From assembly GCA_038213005.1 (NCBI GenBank), contig JBBQTU010000123.1, positions 1 to 12,672 on the forward strand: a stretch of 12,672 nt of DNA, given 5' to 3'. A program made the translations under genes and the position numbers. Shown piece after piece: positions 7,501 to 12,382 of this stretch. The first letter of the stretch is position 1; each line of letters starts with the position of its first letter. The DNA comes from JBBQTU01 sp038213005 (lineage in GTDB: Bacteria > Planctomycetota > Phycisphaerae > Tepidisphaerales > Tepidisphaeraceae). The notes under the pieces are model-generated. The model saw only the letters and a list, made by a program, of their open reading frames with translations, had not been told where the DNA came from and searched no databases.

Positions 7501-7812
7501 ACGTCGCCGCCGACGATCCATGACTGGGTGATCGCGAGAGTGACCACCGGGAGCTTCGGCAGCATCGCGCACCTGAACCTCGACACCACTCTATTCGCCG
7601 GTTCGGGCAAGTCGAACATGGAGGGCTATCACTTTTCGCTGTTCAGCGGTGGCGACACTGGCAGCCCGAATCTGGTTCTCCGCTACGACTACAACGCCGT
7701 TCCCGAGGCAACCACGCTGGTGCTGGGCATTGCCGGGCTAGCGCCGCTGCTCCTGCAGCGTCGGCGCCGGGCACCGCAATCTGCCGTCAAGGCAAGCGTC
7801 TCCGGCGTCTGA
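1504..7812 (+). CDS. Giant PATR-repeat exported adhesin with L-type lectin-like domain and PEP-CTERM-type anchor
   Basis: A 2102-residue surface or exported protein, probably a glycan-binding adhesin. Residues 1-22 form a Sec signal peptide (basic MRGRN, then hydrophobic YAILAAVAATSGVVFG). A head module at about 26-95 has the FW..GGNW..G..P pattern. From about 150 to 1905 there are 14 autotransporter-associated beta-strand repeats of the type GTGTLTLAGTNSYTG...GTLQVG, expected to make a right-handed beta helix. The array is interrupted by a lectin-like domain (420-648) and by a second head-like module at 1240-1330 beginning QWKKGG and containing NWSSTSNW. After the repeats comes the C-terminal domain usual in such proteins, then VPEATT at 2066-2071, a hydrophobic stretch at 2072-2084 and RRRR at 2086-2089. 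This matches a PEP-CTERM sorting signal except that the second proline is alanine, and 13 residues follow the arginines. There is no C-terminal outer-membrane barrel, so this is not a true autotransporter. The binding target is unknown. Confidence 0.85.
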   Translation: MRGRNVYAILAAVAATSGVVFGTTIDWSIAAVDGFWTTGGNWIGGIAPRNDLTLDIARFDQTSYPNQPNAGTTSILGIQIGDGTTSTASLTLGGTQLTIGTSGINMYANAGPATINSNLTLGANQTWTNNSTNGMTVSGNIGGSYSLTKGGSGTLILNATNTYGITKINGGRLQVGNGGTLGTGNINVVSSAALEINRSDTLSLSQDISGAGSLTKSGTGTLTLAGTNSYTGKTVITGGTLQVGAGGTAGTLGTSTAAVSLSAGTSLVINRSTQETVSQAIGGLGSLTKLGSNTVILTGNNSYGGTTTISDGTLQVGAGGTIGTLGNVQQVSIASGANLAVNRSNSYTVASELAGGGSLTQMGSGVTTLTNKNTYAGGITVSAGTLVSDTTSSLGTGTVTLKGGKISLGGGGTGSVSGFGATGSGWQTNGKQGTSTPTPLYTPTFSNDVLTLTNDTSSIASSAFATVKVDVSKGYEANFVWNATFAGSMPADGFGFILQNDSRGATALGGLGGALGFAAKTPSSAITNSDIIAIDIHNQSSTGHTTNGQLSEAEPPTGSDGQFTNLNTTFSLRNQQPIQVRLVYTPGVSNGTLTQTMTNLVTGAVYTATYNILNIKTTVSGDTAYIGFSGGTGGVMSNQTISDFWYRNTSDSATYTNAFNVDANATAALETAVRNLSLTGGITMGNNAALNLSANATTVGANVPYTISVTSSGSPAVTLSGNNSFNVSSNGTVSLTDVGGTGSLTKTGTGVLLLAGTGAYTGATAIVEGTLKAGSAGAIPSGAGKGNVVANATLDLNGNNVGINGLTGAGTVTNNAATNATLSVGGNDQSSTFGGTIRDGSNGGKTALDKTGAGMLTLSGANTHTGGTTIAVGTLSVANSSALGLESNSLTIGGGATLKTTESFHTSRSTTLGGAGNGIGGTFEVDGGKTLTYTSSSVIGGSGSLIKTGAGTLSLGGVDTYTGGTYIKAGTLVSTSGTAPGPQPPAGSNLYAHHIYDGATLQIAVGSWSTERQIELVGNTVVSGGAAKIEITNGFTQQRNGVIYGAGKLDLVGTGTMIVTNGNTYTGGTSIENGTLQVNNTTGSATGTGNVTVKSGGTLSGLPTAQGAYIGITGAISGSVEVQNGGELLSRSGGTLTLGGLTLDAGAFSTFQLGAVTATPVVNITTANALTLYGGSTIGIVNTGAMAAGTYHLFDYNGSAVANFANLTLAASDSGLFNLSLVDNTTNTSVDLLVSDITNQWKKGGTDTNWSSTSNWLTGLVPNAVSADAIFGNNGGAGFANAESVTLDMNVTVGSISFNNPATAFTITSANGSALTLDETGGNAVIQIFTAPNMANANNVINVPVILAHDLNVGVAAGTYGLDISGVISGEGKSLTKAGAGPLTLSGSMANTYTGLTEVVEGTLKLNKAAGVNAIGTGGLQINNGTTTTLLESNQIADSATVTVNGMFDLGTHSETIATLSGGGSVTTDTGGVLTMNSSMDSSFIGIISGAGGIAKAGSGTLALNGGNSYSGGTAINGGTLQVGADNNMGESAGGISFNGGTLSFSGGFTSNRNVLLNSGGGGTIDTDGSGITLAGVISGGGTLTKIGTGTITLGTANTYTGQTIVNNGILRISHADALGAVGPGQGTTVSGAGAEIELKGDITVQEPLTRTGGVVGNLYGTNTWAGAIALTGNSEAEADSGTLVITGTISGAYGMEKAGAGNVRLAGSNTFSGNIVVEAGALQAAALTAIPHGAGKGNVTVENAGTLDLYGTDITINGLSGPGTVTNSVAGSATLTAGDNNQYSQFEGVIQDGAGAVAIAKTGTDTLILAGRNTYSGVTTISGGTLQVGAGGTAGTLGTNASIVNNGNLKINHSDSVTLTQAISGTGSFTQAGAGTTTLLGDKAYTGATAVDAGTLAVSGNLASSAVTVASGAKLTGISTITGSVTVSGTIAPGMAVGDISTLASGAQTWNSGGVYEVDVASAATSDQVVMSSLTLPSTGSFTIKASPTDDFISSFDPTSPPTIHDWVIARVTTGSFGSIAHLNLDTTLFAGSGKSNMEGYHFSLFSGGDTGSPNLVLRYDYNAVPEATTLVLGIAGLAPLLLQRRRRAPQSAVKASVSGV
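2761..3447 (+). other. L-type (legume-like) lectin domain inside the adhesin
   Basis: Residues 420-648 of the adhesin break the PATR pattern. They contain ADGFGFILQND (491-501), RGATALGGLGGALGF (503-517), DIIAIDIHNQ (530-539), a polar stretch with QPIQVRLVYTPG, then TAYIGFSGGTGG and ISDFWYRN (641-648). This order fits bacterial L-type lectins of the concanavalin A-like fold: the ADG aspartate helps bind sugar, the GGALG segment lines the site, and the acidic strand residue and nearby Asn bind metal. Asp492, Asp535 and Asn538 are the candidate ligand or metal residues. The domain sits between repeat units 4 and 5, and the array resumes cleanly afterwards. Confidence 0.7.
3808..4134 (+). repeat. 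Internal duplication, first copy (partner at 6664-6990)
   Basis: Residues 769-877 and 1721-1829 of the adhesin are homologous 109-residue blocks. Both carry AIPxGAGKGNV, TLDL, INGL, GTVTN, a TLxxG segment and then KTG...L.L.G.NT..G.TTI..GTL in the same order, with only small gaps. Sharing a non-repeat linker of this length shows that a multi-unit segment was duplicated, not just single PATR units. Confidence 0.65.
6664..6990 (+). repeat. Internal duplication, second copy (partner at 3808-4134)
   Basis: Second copy of the 109-residue block, residues 1721-1829. It differs from the first by a two-residue insertion before TLDL and small changes before the KTG motif. It supports growth of the adhesin by segmental duplication of PATR unit plus linker. 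Confidence 0.65.
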
Positions 7813-7824
7813 CGGTAGTAGCCT

Positions 7825-7863
7825 CCCCCCCCCCGCCGTGCATCGGCAACGGCAACGGCGGGG
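7825..7863 (+). terminator. Poly-C tract and GC-rich hairpin after the adhesin gene
   Basis: A run of ten C (7825-7834) begins 12 nt past the adhesin stop. Its last four C start a 9-bp perfect inverted repeat, CCCCGCCGT (7831-7839) with ACGGCGGGG (7855-7863), around a 15-nt loop. The place suits transcription termination, but no T-tract follows. A C-rich stretch could act as a pause or rut-like site. The long homopolymer is also prone to slippage and sequencing error. Confidence 0.4.
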
Positions 7864-7954
7864 CGACGGTGATGGGAGTTTCAGGACAAGCCCGGCTACA
7901 GCGCCCCTGCGGCACGCGTCAAACGGTGTGCGCCAAAACTCCCTGCCCACCACG

Positions 7955-7983
7955 TTGCGGGGGATTGTCGGGCGAGATACAGT
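7955..7983 (+). promoter_or_regulatory. Candidate promoter of the sulfotransferase-like gene
   Basis: TTGCGG (7955-7960) and TACAGT (7978-7983) are 17 nt apart. The second hexamer ends seven nucleotides before the ATG at 7991, so transcription would begin at or next to the start codon, giving a leaderless message. This agrees with the lack of a Shine-Dalgarno sequence. Each hexamer is only a partial match. Confidence 0.28.
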
Positions 7984-7990
7984 CTTGCCC

Positions 7991-8689
7991 ATGACATCAA
8001 GCCGGGTGATCTGCGTGCTGGGGATGCATCGAAGCGGGACCAGTTGCCTTATGGGCTCGCTGGAGAATGCCGGCGTCTTCCTGGGTGAGGTGTCGCGCAA
8101 GAACCCCCACAATACCAAGGGGAACCAGGAGAATCTGGATCTTGTCGCCCTAAACGACGATGTGCTGCGCGCCAATGGCGGCTCGTGGGATCGCCCGCCG
8201 GCGTCCCTGCAGTGGGGCTCGTCCCTGCGGGCCCGGCGCGATAACCTGATTGATCACTATGCCCAGCACGAGGTCTGGGGATTCAAGGACCCGCGCACCG
8301 TGCTGACGCTGCCGTTCTGGCTGGAGGCGATGCCCCAGATGACGATGGTGGGCACGTTTCGCAACCCAACCGCCGTGGCCGGGTCGATCGCCAAACGGAG
8401 CAACTGGCCGCATGAGAAAGGTGTCGCCCTCTGGGTCGCCTACAATCGCATCGTTCGCGAACTGATCGAGCAGCGGGCCATTCCACTGATCTCGTTCGAC
8501 CTGCCGCAGGAGGAGTATCTCACCAAGCTGCGGATTCTCTTCGCTCGCCTGGGTCTGCCCCGCCCTGAAGCGGCCGCGGGGTTCTTTGAGGAAGGCTTGC
8601 GGCACCAGCCGACCAACGAGCCGGCGGTGACGGAACTTGCCCCCGAAGCCCAGGAACTCTATGCGTTCCTTCAGCAGCGCGCGATCTGA
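7991..8689 (+). CDS. Sulfotransferase family protein
   Basis: The 232-residue product is a short P-loop sulfotransferase-like protein, expected to move a sulfonate group from PAPS to an acceptor such as a carbohydrate. The N-terminus VICVLGMHRSGTSCL (residues 6-20) is the 5'-phosphosulfate binding loop, with the GMHRSGTS form typical of bacterial members. GTFRNPTAVAGSIAKRS later in the protein fits the 3'-phosphate binding segment, with Arg followed by Ser nine positions on. NPHNTKGNQEN resembles the stretch after strand 1 in this family. No signal peptide or membrane segment is seen, so it is probably cytosolic. The ATG at 7991 is chosen because the P-loop follows it directly; a GTG at 7838 would add 51 unconserved residues. 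It lies 178 nt after the adhesin gene with a hairpin between, so co-transcription is unlikely. The acceptor is unknown. Confidence 0.78.
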   Translation: MTSSRVICVLGMHRSGTSCLMGSLENAGVFLGEVSRKNPHNTKGNQENLDLVALNDDVLRANGGSWDRPPASLQWGSSLRARRDNLIDHYAQHEVWGFKDPRTVLTLPFWLEAMPQMTMVGTFRNPTAVAGSIAKRSNWPHEKGVALWVAYNRIVRELIEQRAIPLISFDLPQEEYLTKLRILFARLGLPRPEAAAGFFEEGLRHQPTNEPAVTELAPEAQELYAFLQQRAI

Positions 8690-8763
8690 CCGGTCTGCGG
8701 GGAGGGTCGCCGCCTTCTGGCCTGGGTGCTCAGATGCGAGAACCCGGTGCGGGCGGCAGGAGT

Positions 8764-9477
8764 TTACTGATCGTTCGACTTGCTACTGACGACGGGAGCG
8801 GGCGATTGCCCCGCTGCGGCTTCCCGCTTGTTCTTTCGGCGCATGCGGAGGAACTCGACCACGCCGGGAAGGACCGAGATGACGATGATCGCGACGAGCA
8901 CGGTCTCAAAGTGATCCTGGACCCACTTGATGCCGGAGAACAGCCGCCCGGCCAGCATGAGCGAGCCGACCCACAGAATCGCGCCGGTGACGTTATAGAT
9001 GGCGAAGTGCCAGTAGGTCATCTTGCCGATGCCGGCCACGAATGGGGCAAACGTGCGGATTACCGGGATGAAGCGGGCGAGGATGATGGTCTTGCCGCCG
9101 TACTTCTCATAAAACTCGTGGGCGGCCAGCAGATGCTTCTTGTTCAGCAGCTTTGAGGTTTCAGAAGAGAACACTTTCGAGCCAACACGCTTGCCGATGG
9201 AGTAGTTGACGGCATCGCCCAGGATGGCCGCCAGCACCAGCACCAGACCCAGCAGGGGCAGGTTGAGGGTCGAACCGGGCAGCGAGCCCACAGCGCCCAC
9301 AGCGAACAGCAGCGAATCACCGGGCAGAAACGGAAGGATCACCAGGCCCGTCTCACAGAAGACGATCGCGAACAGCGCCACATACAGCCACCAGCCCATG
9401 TTCCCAGCCATCTCGTTGAGTTGTGCCGGCGTGGTGACTTTGCGGAGGAAATCGATGATCCAGTGGAGCCATTCCAT
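8764..9477 (-). CDS. DedA family (SNARE-associated/VTT domain) integral membrane protein
   Basis: The 237-residue product is a polytopic inner-membrane protein of the DedA family. Members act in envelope homeostasis, and some are undecaprenyl-phosphate (C55-P) flippases. Seen: FCETGLVILPFLPGDSLLF at 40-58 with conserved Glu42 and Asp54; hydrophobic 72-87 followed by GDAVNYSIGKRVG (87-99); FYEKYGGKTIILARFIPVIR at 122-141 and TFAPFVAGIGKM at 142-153, with conserved Arg135 and Arg141; and two further hydrophobic stretches near 157-176 and 191-207. The tail after 210 is basic then polar. The ATG at 9477 opens directly into the usual N-terminal helix; an upstream extension to 9648 runs into the neighbouring gene and is rejected. 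It is the last gene of the minus-strand cluster, 31 nt after the glycosyltransferase-like gene, and ends convergently to the sulfotransferase gene. The 74 nt between them (8690-8763) hold no clear terminator. Which lipid it moves cannot be told. Confidence 0.88.
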   Translation of the reverse strand: MEWLHWIIDFLRKVTTPAQLNEMAGNMGWWLYVALFAIVFCETGLVILPFLPGDSLLFAVGAVGSLPGSTLNLPLLGLVLVLAAILGDAVNYSIGKRVGSKVFSSETSKLLNKKHLLAAHEFYEKYGGKTIILARFIPVIRTFAPFVAGIGKMTYWHFAIYNVTGAILWVGSLMLAGRLFSGIKWVQDHFETVLVAIIVISVLPGVVEFLRMRRKNKREAAAGQSPAPVVSSKSNDQ

Positions 9478-9500
9478 GATGTCGAGTGATAGCCGAAAGC

Positions 9501-9526
9501 GGCCTGCTTCACAACGGAAACAGGCC
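9501..9526 (-). terminator. Hairpin across the stop codon of the glycosyltransferase-like gene
   Basis: Read on the minus strand, GGCCTGTTTC (9526-9517) and GAAGCAGGCC (9510-9501) pair over 10 bp, with one G-U pair and the 6-nt loop CGTTGT. The stop codon (9511-9509) lies at the loop edge. Only a short T-tract (CTTTC) follows, so termination may be partial. It may set the level of the downstream DedA gene, whose start is 24 nt further on. Confidence 0.4.
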
Positions 9527-10606
9527 CAGATGGCGGGCGACCCAATCGGCGATGAAGGCGGCCCCGGCAATAGGATGGCGGGTCTCCGGCAGAGGCGCTT
9601 GCAGCAGTAAGTGGACGTGGCTGGCCCAGCGCCCCGCGAGGAAGTCATCCAGCGGAAGCTCGGCGTTTGGGCAATAAGGCTGTGCCCCGGCGGCCAGCAT
9701 GAGGTCCTCGCGGAAGCCGTTGCGAGGGGGCCAGAGCAGGCGGACGCGGTGGGCGATGGTGTCGGTCACGATGCCGTGGCCAAGCTTGCTGATGGCCAGG
9801 TTGCAGACGGACAGTGCGTCCCAGAATCGCAGGTCGGCGGGGACGGCGATGGCTCCGGTTGGCAGTGAGCCGGTGGCGGGCTGGCTGGAGAGGTAGAGCA
9901 GGGAGGGGTCCTCGGCGACCGCGTGAGCCAGGGTTTCGGGGCTGATGCCGCCGCGCATGGCGAAGTAGATGCGCTGGCGCGTGTCATCCGGGCTGATGCC
10001 CAGCCGCTCAAGGACAATGTTGGGCGGCAGGATAGCGGGAGTGTCGACCAGGGGGAGTTCAGCGAGCACCTTGAGGTGGCGATGTTCGTGGGGGAATGGC
10101 AGGCGCAGCCAGCCGGACATGCGCTGGTAGCCGCCGCTGATGACGTCGCGCATCGCCCGGCCGTCCGCGGACTGCTGGAGGTACGGCTCGTAGATCCAGT
10201 CCCAGGTGAAGTTGCCCTGTGCATAACAGGGGATGCCGGCGGCCTGGGCGACATAGCCGGCGAGCCAGGGAATGTCGGCGAGAATCATCTGGGCGCCGGT
10301 GTCGCGGAGGATGGCGGCTTCGCTTCTTACAATCTGGTCCTTGTCCTGGATCAGGTCCCGAAGGTTCTCAAAGGTCTTGGGCCAGTTGAGCTGGATCGAG
10401 GAGTCCTCGATGACACCGCGGTCAATCTCTACATGTTCATAGCTGACGCGCTTGCCCAGGCCTTCAAAGATGAACGGGGCGGCCGTCGTGCGGATGTCTA
10501 CCTCGACGTCGGGCCAGCGACGGGCAAACTCGCGCACCACATGGGCACAGCGCTGGGCATGGCCGTAGCCGTGGCCGGAGATGTAGTAGACCCATCGCGC
10601 GGGCAT
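9509..10606 (-). CDS. GT-B glycosyltransferase-like protein related to the L-arabinokinase N-terminal domain
   Basis: The 365-residue product has two Rossmann-like halves. The N-terminus WVYYISGHGYGHAQR (5-19) is the glycine-rich first loop of MurG-like and L-arabinokinase N-terminal domains. VDIRTTAAPFIFE follows (36-48), then ADIPWLAGYVAQAAGIP (110-126) and GNFTWDWIYEPY (131-142), a signature of this subgroup. In the C-terminal half, IYFAMRGG (213-220) begins the nucleotide-binding domain, and SKLGHGIVTDTIAHRVRLLW (273-292) corresponds to the donor-site loop where MurG-type enzymes bind the sugar nucleotide. No membrane segment is evident. The ATG at 10606 has GGAG five nucleotides upstream. 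A GTG at 10612 overlaps the scpB stop by four bases (GTGA) and would add two residues, so either start implies coupling to scpB. Donor and acceptor are unknown; no kinase domain is attached. Confidence 0.7.
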   Translation of the reverse strand: MPARWVYYISGHGYGHAQRCAHVVREFARRWPDVEVDIRTTAAPFIFEGLGKRVSYEHVEIDRGVIEDSSIQLNWPKTFENLRDLIQDKDQIVRSEAAILRDTGAQMILADIPWLAGYVAQAAGIPCYAQGNFTWDWIYEPYLQQSADGRAMRDVISGGYQRMSGWLRLPFPHEHRHLKVLAELPLVDTPAILPPNIVLERLGISPDDTRQRIYFAMRGGISPETLAHAVAEDPSLLYLSSQPATGSLPTGAIAVPADLRFWDALSVCNLAISKLGHGIVTDTIAHRVRLLWPPRNGFREDLMLAAGAQPYCPNAELPLDDFLAGRWASHVHLLLQAPLPETRHPIAGAAFIADWVARHLGLFPL

Positions 10607-10608
10607 TC

Positions 10609-11730
10609 TCACTCCGGTCGGGTTTGGCTCCCATCGTCGCCATCGTCGGCATCATCGGCGACGTCGGCAGATTCTGCGGGCTGGGCTTCATCCACGGTTT
10701 CGGAGGCATTCTGGTCTTGCGTGATGTCTTCTGCCGCGGCGTCCTCGGCGAGGTCATCGACCATGGCGGCTTCCTGTTCGGCGGCCTGCTGGGTGAGTTG
10801 GACGGATTCGGCGGCGGCCTGGTCGTCGGCGTCGGCCGATGGGTTGTCCGGCGGGAGTGTCGTCACGGATTCATTGGGGGTGGCTTCCTCCGGCGCGGGC
10901 TCGACGAACAACGTCGGCGGGGCTGGGCGGCTGGCGACCTTGGGCAGGTTCTCGGCTTGCGGGAGGTCGCGCAGGCTGTTGAGTCCGAAGATCTCGAGGA
11001 ATCGCTTGGTGGTGCCGTAGAGGATCGGCCGGCCGGGCAGTTCAGCGCGGCCGCCGATCTTGACCAAGTGTTTTTCCATGAGGCTGCGGATGGTCTCGCC
11101 GCTGGCAACACCGCGGATGGCTTCGACGTCGGCGCGGAGGATCGGCTGCTTGTAGGCGACGATGGCGAGGGTTTCCAGGGCGGCCTTGGTCAGGCGGCTG
11201 TCGGCCTCGCGTTGATGGAGGACCTGAACAGTCGGGCCGTAGTCGGCCAGCGTGAGCATCTGGAATCCGCCGGCGACCTGCTCGATGCGGAAGCAGCGGC
11301 TGCTCTGCGCATAGCTCTCGTTGAGCAATCGGATGGCTTTGCGAACGGGCTTGGTGGAGGGGACGTCCAGCAGCTCGGCGAGCCGGCCGCCGGTGAGCGG
11401 ATGATGGGTGGAGAAGAGCAGTGCCTCAAGGGTCGGGACATCCAGGCCGAGGTTGGCGGGGTCGGTGACCAGAGGTTCGTCGGCCGCCTCGTCTTCGTCG
11501 ACGGGTTCGACAGCGCCGTCGGGCAGTTCGGCGTGAGCATCGGCGACGGTGATGGGCGCAGAGGGCTCGGCAGAGACAGTCTGGGGATCGACCGGCTCCT
11601 CGGCCGCATCGCCGGGCATGGCGGTGGTCTGCTGGTCCTCGGGCGAACCGACAACCTCGTCGGCCAGCTCATTGGTTTGAGGCGTCTGAGGCTCTGCGGG
11701 ATCCGTCTGATTGTCCTGCTCACTTGGCAT
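10609..11730 (-). CDS. scpB: ScpB, segregation and condensation protein B, with long acidic tails
   Basis: ScpB forms dimers that bind ScpA and the SMC ATPase in bacterial condensin, helping to organise and segregate chromosomes. The family core is at residues 97-258: LDVPTLEALLFSTHHPLTGGRLAELL (first winged helix), then FRIEQVAGGFQMLT, RLTKAALETLAIVAYKQPILRADVEAIRGV (179-208) and VKIGGRAELPGRPILYGTTKRFLEIFGLNSLRDLP, which is nearly a family consensus. The protein has 373 residues, whereas typical ScpB has about 180-200. The extra length is an N-terminal tail (1-95) and a C-terminal tail (260-373), both rich in Asp, Glu, Ala, Pro and Gln and probably disordered. The ATG at 11730 is chosen over an upstream frame to 11823, which overlaps the preceding gene. 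The stop overlaps or abuts the next gene. scpA is not in the window. Confidence 0.92.
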   Translation of the reverse strand: MPSEQDNQTDPAEPQTPQTNELADEVVGSPEDQQTTAMPGDAAEEPVDPQTVSAEPSAPITVADAHAELPDGAVEPVDEDEAADEPLVTDPANLGLDVPTLEALLFSTHHPLTGGRLAELLDVPSTKPVRKAIRLLNESYAQSSRCFRIEQVAGGFQMLTLADYGPTVQVLHQREADSRLTKAALETLAIVAYKQPILRADVEAIRGVASGETIRSLMEKHLVKIGGRAELPGRPILYGTTKRFLEIFGLNSLRDLPQAENLPKVASRPAPPTLFVEPAPEEATPNESVTTLPPDNPSADADDQAAAESVQLTQQAAEQEAAMVDDLAEDAAAEDITQDQNASETVDEAQPAESADVADDADDGDDGSQTRPE

Positions 11731-11762
11731 AACGTTTGATCTTCGGCAACTGCGCCGGCATT

Positions 11763-12035
11763 TCAAGGGCGTGGAGGAGGCAATGGGGTGGAAACCGCTG
11801 TCACCAGTGCCTGATCTGGCCACAGGTCTTGCCTCGAGTTGGCTGGTCGCCGGCCGGGAACGTGGCAGCTCCAGCGGTCGAGCGGATCAAAGTAAAGGCC
11901 ACACTCCGGGCAGCGCGACTCGACTAGTCCGCGAAGCTGGTAGCCACACCCCTTGCACCGGGCTTCTACGGGTAGAAGTGCGAAGGCCCCTTTCTCGTGA
12001 TTGCAGAGCGGTGGTCTTTCCGGCTTCTCTACCAT
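11763..12035 (-). CDS. Small zinc-ribbon protein (CxxCGYxLRGL...CPECG)
   Basis: A 90-residue product with a double CxxC zinc ribbon: CKGCGYQLRGL (27-37) and RCPECGLYFDP (41-51), giving Cys27, Cys30, Cys42 and Cys45 as zinc ligands. This motif is frequent in Planctomycetota, usually as an N-terminal module ahead of membrane segments. Here only a Pro- and Arg-containing tail (52-90) follows, with no membrane segment, so the gene may be complete but minimal or shortened at its 3' end. The ATG at 12035 is chosen because an extended -10 element lies just upstream; the frame is open to 12263, but the added part is made of intergenic repeat sequence. It is the first gene of the cluster, 32 nt before scpB. 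The function is unknown; nucleic-acid or protein binding is possible. Confidence 0.6.
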   Translation of the reverse strand: MVEKPERPPLCNHEKGAFALLPVEARCKGCGYQLRGLVESRCPECGLYFDPLDRWSCHVPGRRPANSRQDLWPDQALVTAVSTPLPPPRP

Positions 12036-12041
12036 GTGAGG

Positions 12042-12050
12042 AGTATAACA
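12042..12050 (-). promoter_or_regulatory. Extended -10 promoter element of the zinc-ribbon/scpB cluster
   Basis: TGTTATACT on the minus strand is a strong extended -10 (TG-N-TATACT). It ends six nucleotides before the ATG at 12035, so the transcript would begin at or about the start codon (leaderless). No good -35 is seen at the right distance (GGATAT), as is tolerated with an extended -10. It probably drives the whole four-gene cluster. Confidence 0.42.
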
Positions 12051-12198
12051 TGCGCAGGAGATGCATATCCTGCGAAATCCAGGCGATGCCGGCGCGACAC
12101 AAGCCGAACATCGGGCACTCGCAGCCGCTGCCAAATATTTAGACTCGCCTCGCTGCTGCACACGAGTCCCAGCTTGGCCCGACCGCAACCAAAGAGGA

Positions 12199-12274
12199 CT
12201 TGACCGCGGATTGCGCGGATGGGCGCGGATCATGCTTGTTCGATCCGCGTAAATCCGCGTCATCCGCGGTCAAG
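12199..12274. repeat. Large imperfect palindrome built of CGCGGAT units
   Basis: Two 33-nt arms (12199-12231 and 12242-12274) are reverse complements with five mismatches and enclose a 10-nt loop. Each arm starts CTTGACCGCGGAT and holds three CGCGGAT units about 10 nt apart. It resembles the palindromic dispersed elements seen between genes in many GC-rich genomes. It lies in the non-coding region upstream of the minus-strand cluster and, if transcribed, would form a very stable hairpin. Confidence 0.7.
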
Positions 12275-12281
12275 AAGCTTC

Positions 12282-12382
12282 TCAGAACCGCTTGCGATGC
12301 TCCCGCCCAAACGTCCACTCCGGCGTCTTGAACTGCTCCCCGAAATCCGCGGCATACCACGCGCCGCCGCGGCATGGTCGAG
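12282..12382 (-). pseudogene. Possible C-terminal remnant of a lost gene
   Basis: On the minus strand, the frame ending at a TGA (12284-12282) reads RGGAWYAADFGEQFKTPE and then WTFGREHRKRF. This is a balanced, aromatic-rich, protein-like C-terminus, unlike the low-complexity readings of the other frames. Upstream it runs into the repeat that starts at 12383, and no proper start or longer domain is found. It may be the 3' end of a gene cut off by repeat insertion or rearrangement. The parent family is not recognised, and chance cannot be ruled out. Confidence 0.25.

Noticed and set aside
1504..7812. Calling the large protein a true type V autotransporter
   Set aside because: There is no C-terminal membrane barrel; it ends with a PEP-CTERM-type sorting signal. 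PATR repeats alone do not make an autotransporter.
7838..7990. GTG start adding 51 residues to the sulfotransferase
   Set aside because: It overlaps the terminator-like hairpin and is unconserved in character; the P-loop begins right after the ATG at 7991.
9478..9648. 57-residue N-terminal extension of the DedA protein
   Set aside because: It lies within the 3' end of the preceding gene in another frame and precedes the normal DedA N-terminus.
10624..11739. 371-codon plus-strand frame opposite scpB
   Set aside because: Glycine-rich mirror of the acidic scpB codons; ScpB is unmistakable on the other strand.
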